From positions 1-64,000 of the forward strand of contig CAYZVN010000007.1 in the NCBI GenBank assembly GCA_964482025.1: 64,000 bases of DNA. The letters run 5' to 3'. This document shows, piece by piece, positions 60,880 through 64,000 of the stretch. Made by a program: the position numbers and the translations under genes. Under the pieces are notes generated by a model. The model was not told the DNA's origin. It saw only the letters and a list, made by a program, of their open reading frames with translations, and made no database searches. The DNA is from UBA5868 sp964482025 (GTDB lineage: Bacteria > Pseudomonadota > Gammaproteobacteria > Pseudomonadales > Cellvibrionaceae). Position 1 is the stretch's first letter. Every line of letters starts with the position of its first letter.

Positions 60880-63531
60880 ATGCTCGAGGAAATTGATGCT
60901 CTCGAAACCCGAGAGTGGCTAGATGCTCTTGAATCAGTAATTCGACACAATGGTTCAGAGCGGGCCGCGTATTTGCTGGCACAACTGGCGAATGCGGCGA
61001 CCCAGTCCGGTATAAAACTGCCTTCCGCCATTACCACGCCCTACCGCAATACCATCCCTCCCGGTGAGCAAAAACCACTACCCGGCGACGCCAAGCTGGA
61101 GCAGCGAATCCGCGCCTTGACGCGCTGGAACGCTCTGGCAATGGTGATGCGTGCCAATGACAACGACGAAGGTCTCGGCGGGCACATCTCCACCTTTTCC
61201 TCCGCAGCCACTCTATACGATGTGGGCTACAACCACTTTTTCCGTGGTAATGATGGTGATCAGATGGGCGACCTGGTTTATTTCCAGGGTCATAGCTCGC
61301 CTGGCATGTACGCGCGTTCGTTTCTCGAAGGGCGCTTGAGCGAGGAGCAACTCGATAATTTTCGGCGCGAAGTAGATGGCAAAGGCCTATCGTCTTACCC
61401 TCATCCCTGGCTTATGCCGGACTACTGGCAATTTCCCACGGTTTCTATGGGCTTGGGGCCAATCATGGCCATCTATCAAGCGCGGGTGATGCGCTATCTG
61501 TCGGCGCGAGGTTTATCCGAAGAGGGCGACCGCAAGGTATGGGCATTCCTCGGTGATGGCGAGTGCGACGAGCCGGAGTCTTTGGGCGCGATTTCGTTGG
61601 CGGGGCGCGACAAGCTCGACAATCTAATTTTCGTAATCAACTGTAACCTCCAGCGCCTGGATGGCCCAGTGCGGGGCAACGGTAAAATTGTCCAAGAGCT
61701 AGAAAGTATCTTCCACGGTGCCGGCTGGAACGTTATCAAAGTCCTGTGGGGCTCCCGCTGGGACAGCCTGCTCGAAAAAGATAAAACCGGCACGCTGCAG
61801 AAGCGTATGGATGAAGTGCTCGACGGCGAAATGCAAAACTATAAGGCTCACGGCGGCGCTTACGCACGCGAACACTTCTTCGGCAAATATCCGGAGCTGC
61901 TCGAGCTGGTCAAAGATATGACCGACGAGGAAATTTTTGCCTTGCGCCGCGGTGGCCACGATTCAGAAAAAGTTTATGCCGCCTACGCCGCTGCGGTAGC
62001 TCATAAGGGGCAGCCGACCGTAATTCTGGCGCAAACAGTAAAGGGCTATGCACTGGGTGCCGCCGGCGAATCGGCGAACGTTGCGCACTCCATTAAAAAG
62101 CTCGATCTCGACAGCCTCAAAGCCTTCCGCGATCGCTTTGAAATCCCCGTCAGCGATGAGGAGCTCAAGAAGGTTCCCTACTATCGTCCGGAGCCAGATT
62201 CGCCAGAGATGGTCTATCTGCATCAGCGGCGAGCGGCCCTGAACGGTTACATCCCCTCGCGCGTTTCTGACTTTGAGCCATTGCAAATTCCCAGTCTCGA
62301 TACCTTTAAAGCGCTGCTGAAGTCGTCTGGTGAGCGCGAGATTTCCACGACTATGGCATTCGTGCGTTTTCTTTCAACACTGGTGAAAGATAAAAATATC
62401 GGCGAGAAAATTGTGCCGATTGTGCCTGATGAAGCTCGTACTTTCGGTATGGAAGGGATGTTCCGCCAGTTGGGTATATATTCACCAGTAGGACAAAAAT
62501 ATACCCCGCATGATGCCAACCAAATCATGTTCTACAAGGAAGATAAAAAAGGACAAATTCTGGAAGAAGGCATTAACGAAGCCGGTGCCATGTCCGCATG
62601 GATCAACTGTGCGACCGCTTATAGCACCTACAAAGTGCCTTTGATGCCGTTCTATATCTATTACTCCATGTTCGGCTTCCAGCGCGTTGGCGACTTGGCA
62701 TGGTTGGCGGGCGATATACAGGCGCGCGGTTTCCTTATCGGCGCTACGGCCGGTCGCACCACACTGAACGGTGAAGGTCTGCAGCACCAAGATGGTCACA
62801 GCCATATTTTGGCCAATACCATTCCCAATTGCCGCACGTATGACCCGGCATATTCTTATGAGTTGGCGGTCATCATTCAGGATGGCTTAAAACGTATGTA
62901 CGTAGACAAGGAAAATTGTTTTTACTACATCACGACTATGAACGAAAACTACGTCCACCCGGACATGCCGGAAGGCGCGGAAGAGGGCATAGTGCGCGGC
63001 ATCTACAAATTGGTTGAAGGGAAAAAGAAAGCTAAGAAAAAGGTTCAGCTCCTCGGTGCTGGCACCATTTTGCGCGAAGTGGAGGCAGCGGCTCAGCTGC
63101 TGCGTGACAACCACGGGGTGGAATCGGACATTTGGAGTCTTACCAGCATCAATGAGTTGACGCGTGACGGCCACCGCACTGAGCGTTGGAACCTTTTGCA
63201 TCCAGACCAGCCCGCGAAAAAAGCCTATATAACCGAGCAGCTTGAGGGGCAGGACGGGCCTTTTGTCGTGTCCACTGACTACATGAAGAATTTCAGCGAG
63301 CAGTTGCGACCCTATATTCCCGGTCGCTACTACGTGCTCGGCGCCGACGGCTTTGGCCGCAGTGACACACGCTCGAAATTGCGCCATTTCTTTGAGGTTA
63401 ACCGCTACTTTGTGACGGTCGCCGCGCTGAAAGCGCTCGCCGATGAGGGCAAGGTCCCTGTTTCCGAAGTGGTCGATGCCATAAAGAAATACGGCATCGA
63501 TCCCGATAAAGCCGATCCTATGACCGTCTAA
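60880..63531 (+). CDS. aceE: pyruvate dehydrogenase E1 component (homodimeric)
   Basis: Thiamine-diphosphate enzyme that decarboxylates pyruvate and acetylates the lipoyl arm of E2. 883 aa, the usual length, with GAGGAG upstream. The TDP motif is LGDGECDEPESLGAISLAGR with NLIFVINCNLQRLDGPVRGN. RVGDLAWLAGDIQARGFLIG and the C-terminal ADGFGRSDTRSKLRHFFEV region are present. aceF follows after 16 nt, an aceEF operon. Confidence 0.98.
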   Translation: MLEEIDALETREWLDALESVIRHNGSERAAYLLAQLANAATQSGIKLPSAITTPYRNTIPPGEQKPLPGDAKLEQRIRALTRWNALAMVMRANDNDEGLGGHISTFSSAATLYDVGYNHFFRGNDGDQMGDLVYFQGHSSPGMYARSFLEGRLSEEQLDNFRREVDGKGLSSYPHPWLMPDYWQFPTVSMGLGPIMAIYQARVMRYLSARGLSEEGDRKVWAFLGDGECDEPESLGAISLAGRDKLDNLIFVINCNLQRLDGPVRGNGKIVQELESIFHGAGWNVIKVLWGSRWDSLLEKDKTGTLQKRMDEVLDGEMQNYKAHGGAYAREHFFGKYPELLELVKDMTDEEIFALRRGGHDSEKVYAAYAAAVAHKGQPTVILAQTVKGYALGAAGESANVAHSIKKLDLDSLKAFRDRFEIPVSDEELKKVPYYRPEPDSPEMVYLHQRRAALNGYIPSRVSDFEPLQIPSLDTFKALLKSSGEREISTTMAFVRFLSTLVKDKNIGEKIVPIVPDEARTFGMEGMFRQLGIYSPVGQKYTPHDANQIMFYKEDKKGQILEEGINEAGAMSAWINCATAYSTYKVPLMPFYIYYSMFGFQRVGDLAWLAGDIQARGFLIGATAGRTTLNGEGLQHQDGHSHILANTIPNCRTYDPAYSYELAVIIQDGLKRMYVDKENCFYYITTMNENYVHPDMPEGAEEGIVRGIYKLVEGKKKAKKKVQLLGAGTILREVEAAAQLLRDNHGVESDIWSLTSINELTRDGHRTERWNLLHPDQPAKKAYITEQLEGQDGPFVVSTDYMKNFSEQLRPYIPGRYYVLGADGFGRSDTRSKLRHFFEVNRYFVTVAALKALADEGKVPVSEVVDAIKKYGIDPDKADPMTV

Positions 63532-63547
63532 GAAGGAGTGCTCAGAA

Positions 63548-64000
63548 GTGGCTATAGAAACCATTAAGGTTCCCGACATCGGCGGCGCGGAAAGCGTTGA
63601 TGTAATTGAAGTGTGTGTCGCTGTCGGCGACACCGTAAAAGCGGAAGACTCTTTGATAGTGTTGGAGTCTGACAAGGCATCCATGGACATACCTTCGCCA
63701 AAATCCGGCAAGGTCGTCAAAATTTTGCTCAAGGAAGGCGATCAAGTTTCCGAGGGTGCTGCCATTATCGAGATTGAAACCGACGCCAAAGAGGAGGCTT
63801 CGCCAGCGGAGCCCGCTTCTGCTCCGGCGCCGAGTGAGCCTGCTTCTTCGGCCGCTCCGACTGGGGCGGGAGAGGGTAGCGAAACAACAGTAGAAGTGCC
63901 GGACATTGGCGGCGCCGAAAACGTCGATGTGATCGAAGTATGTGTGCAGCCAGGGCAAGACGTCCAGGAGGGCGACTCCCTGATAGTGCTGGAAAGCGAC
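63548..64000 (+). CDS. aceF: dihydrolipoyllysine acetyltransferase (E2), partial, cut by window edge
   Basis: Core of the pyruvate dehydrogenase complex. It starts at GTG (63548) after AAGGAG, and 151 codons are visible. The first lipoyl domain carries the lipoylated K43 in VLESDKASMDIP, followed by an Ala/Pro/Ser/Glu-rich flexible linker. A second, near-identical lipoyl domain begins near residue 110 and is cut at ESD just before its lysine. At least two lipoyl domains are therefore present; the total number is off-window. Confidence 0.96.
   Translation, partial: MAIETIKVPDIGGAESVDVIEVCVAVGDTVKAEDSLIVLESDKASMDIPSPKSGKVVKILLKEGDQVSEGAAIIEIETDAKEEASPAEPASAPAPSEPASSAAPTGAGEGSETTVEVPDIGGAENVDVIEVCVQPGQDVQEGDSLIVLESD

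Noticed and set aside
60374..60982. 202-codon minus-strand frame before aceE
   Set aside because: Overlaps the start of aceE and the end of tusA antisense; no motif seen.
1..64000. CRISPR arrays, insertion sequences, prophage, tRNA and rRNA genes
   Set aside because: No regularly spaced repeats, transposase or integrase motifs, or tRNA/rRNA signatures were seen on either strand.

Overview
The window reads as a chromosomal segment of a marine-type gammaproteobacterium close to Pseudomonas and probably in the Cellvibrionales group. This is inferred from gene order and protein character, not from a database search. The order argG - motY - pyrC - rnt - peroxiredoxin - bfd - bfr resembles the Pseudomonas arrangement, as does the tusA/bepA pair. 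The large rpsB-tsf-pyrH-frr-uppS-cdsA-dxr-rseP-bamA-skp-lpxD-fabZ-lpxA-lpxB-rnhB block is a classical gammaproteobacterial supercluster. A two-component pair of the 'proteobacterial dedicated sortase system' type points to a marine lineage. I see no rRNA, tRNA, insertion sequence, prophage or CRISPR array.

Layout. 1-5.3 kb, minus strand: a TetR-regulated RND multidrug efflux operon (tetR, adaptor, pump) with an 18-bp perfect palindrome as probable operator. 5.4-8.9 kb, minus: opgG-opgH for osmoregulated periplasmic glucans. 9.3-14.1 kb: a lipoprotein with a methyltransferase fold, glucokinase, and a pdsR-pdsS-like two-component pair with no sortase in the window. 14.1-23.2 kb: iron storage (bfr, bfd with a Fur-box-like site), a 2-Cys peroxiredoxin, an SGNH hydrolase, rnt, pyrC, motY, a periplasmic transglutaminase-like protein, argG and a small outer-membrane barrel.

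23.3-32.0 kb: a complete cbb3 oxidase locus, ccoNOQP followed by ccoGHIS and a TauE/SafE-family protein. A perfect FNR/ANR box lies at a class II distance from a good -10 element. 32-38.8 kb: mgtE, an atypical nth, then map-glnD-dapC on the minus strand. 39-54 kb: translation factors, UMP kinase, isoprenoid/phospholipid enzymes, envelope proteases, outer-membrane assembly and lipid A genes, tightly packed with several short overlaps. 54-60.4 kb: a PilZ protein, a small membrane protein, yciH, a GGDEF-EAL protein, a BepA-like protease and TusA. 60.9-64 kb: aceE and the start of aceF, cut by the window edge.

Most of the window is conserved core genome. The least ordinary items are the pdsSR-like pair without a visible sortase, an nth with a rearranged cysteine cluster, a BamA with a calcium-loop-like insertion after the VRGF motif, a secreted or lipidated methyltransferase-fold protein, an uncharacterised secreted transglutaminase-like protein, and several ordered repeats in promoter regions. 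I did not find a clearly new multi-gene system.
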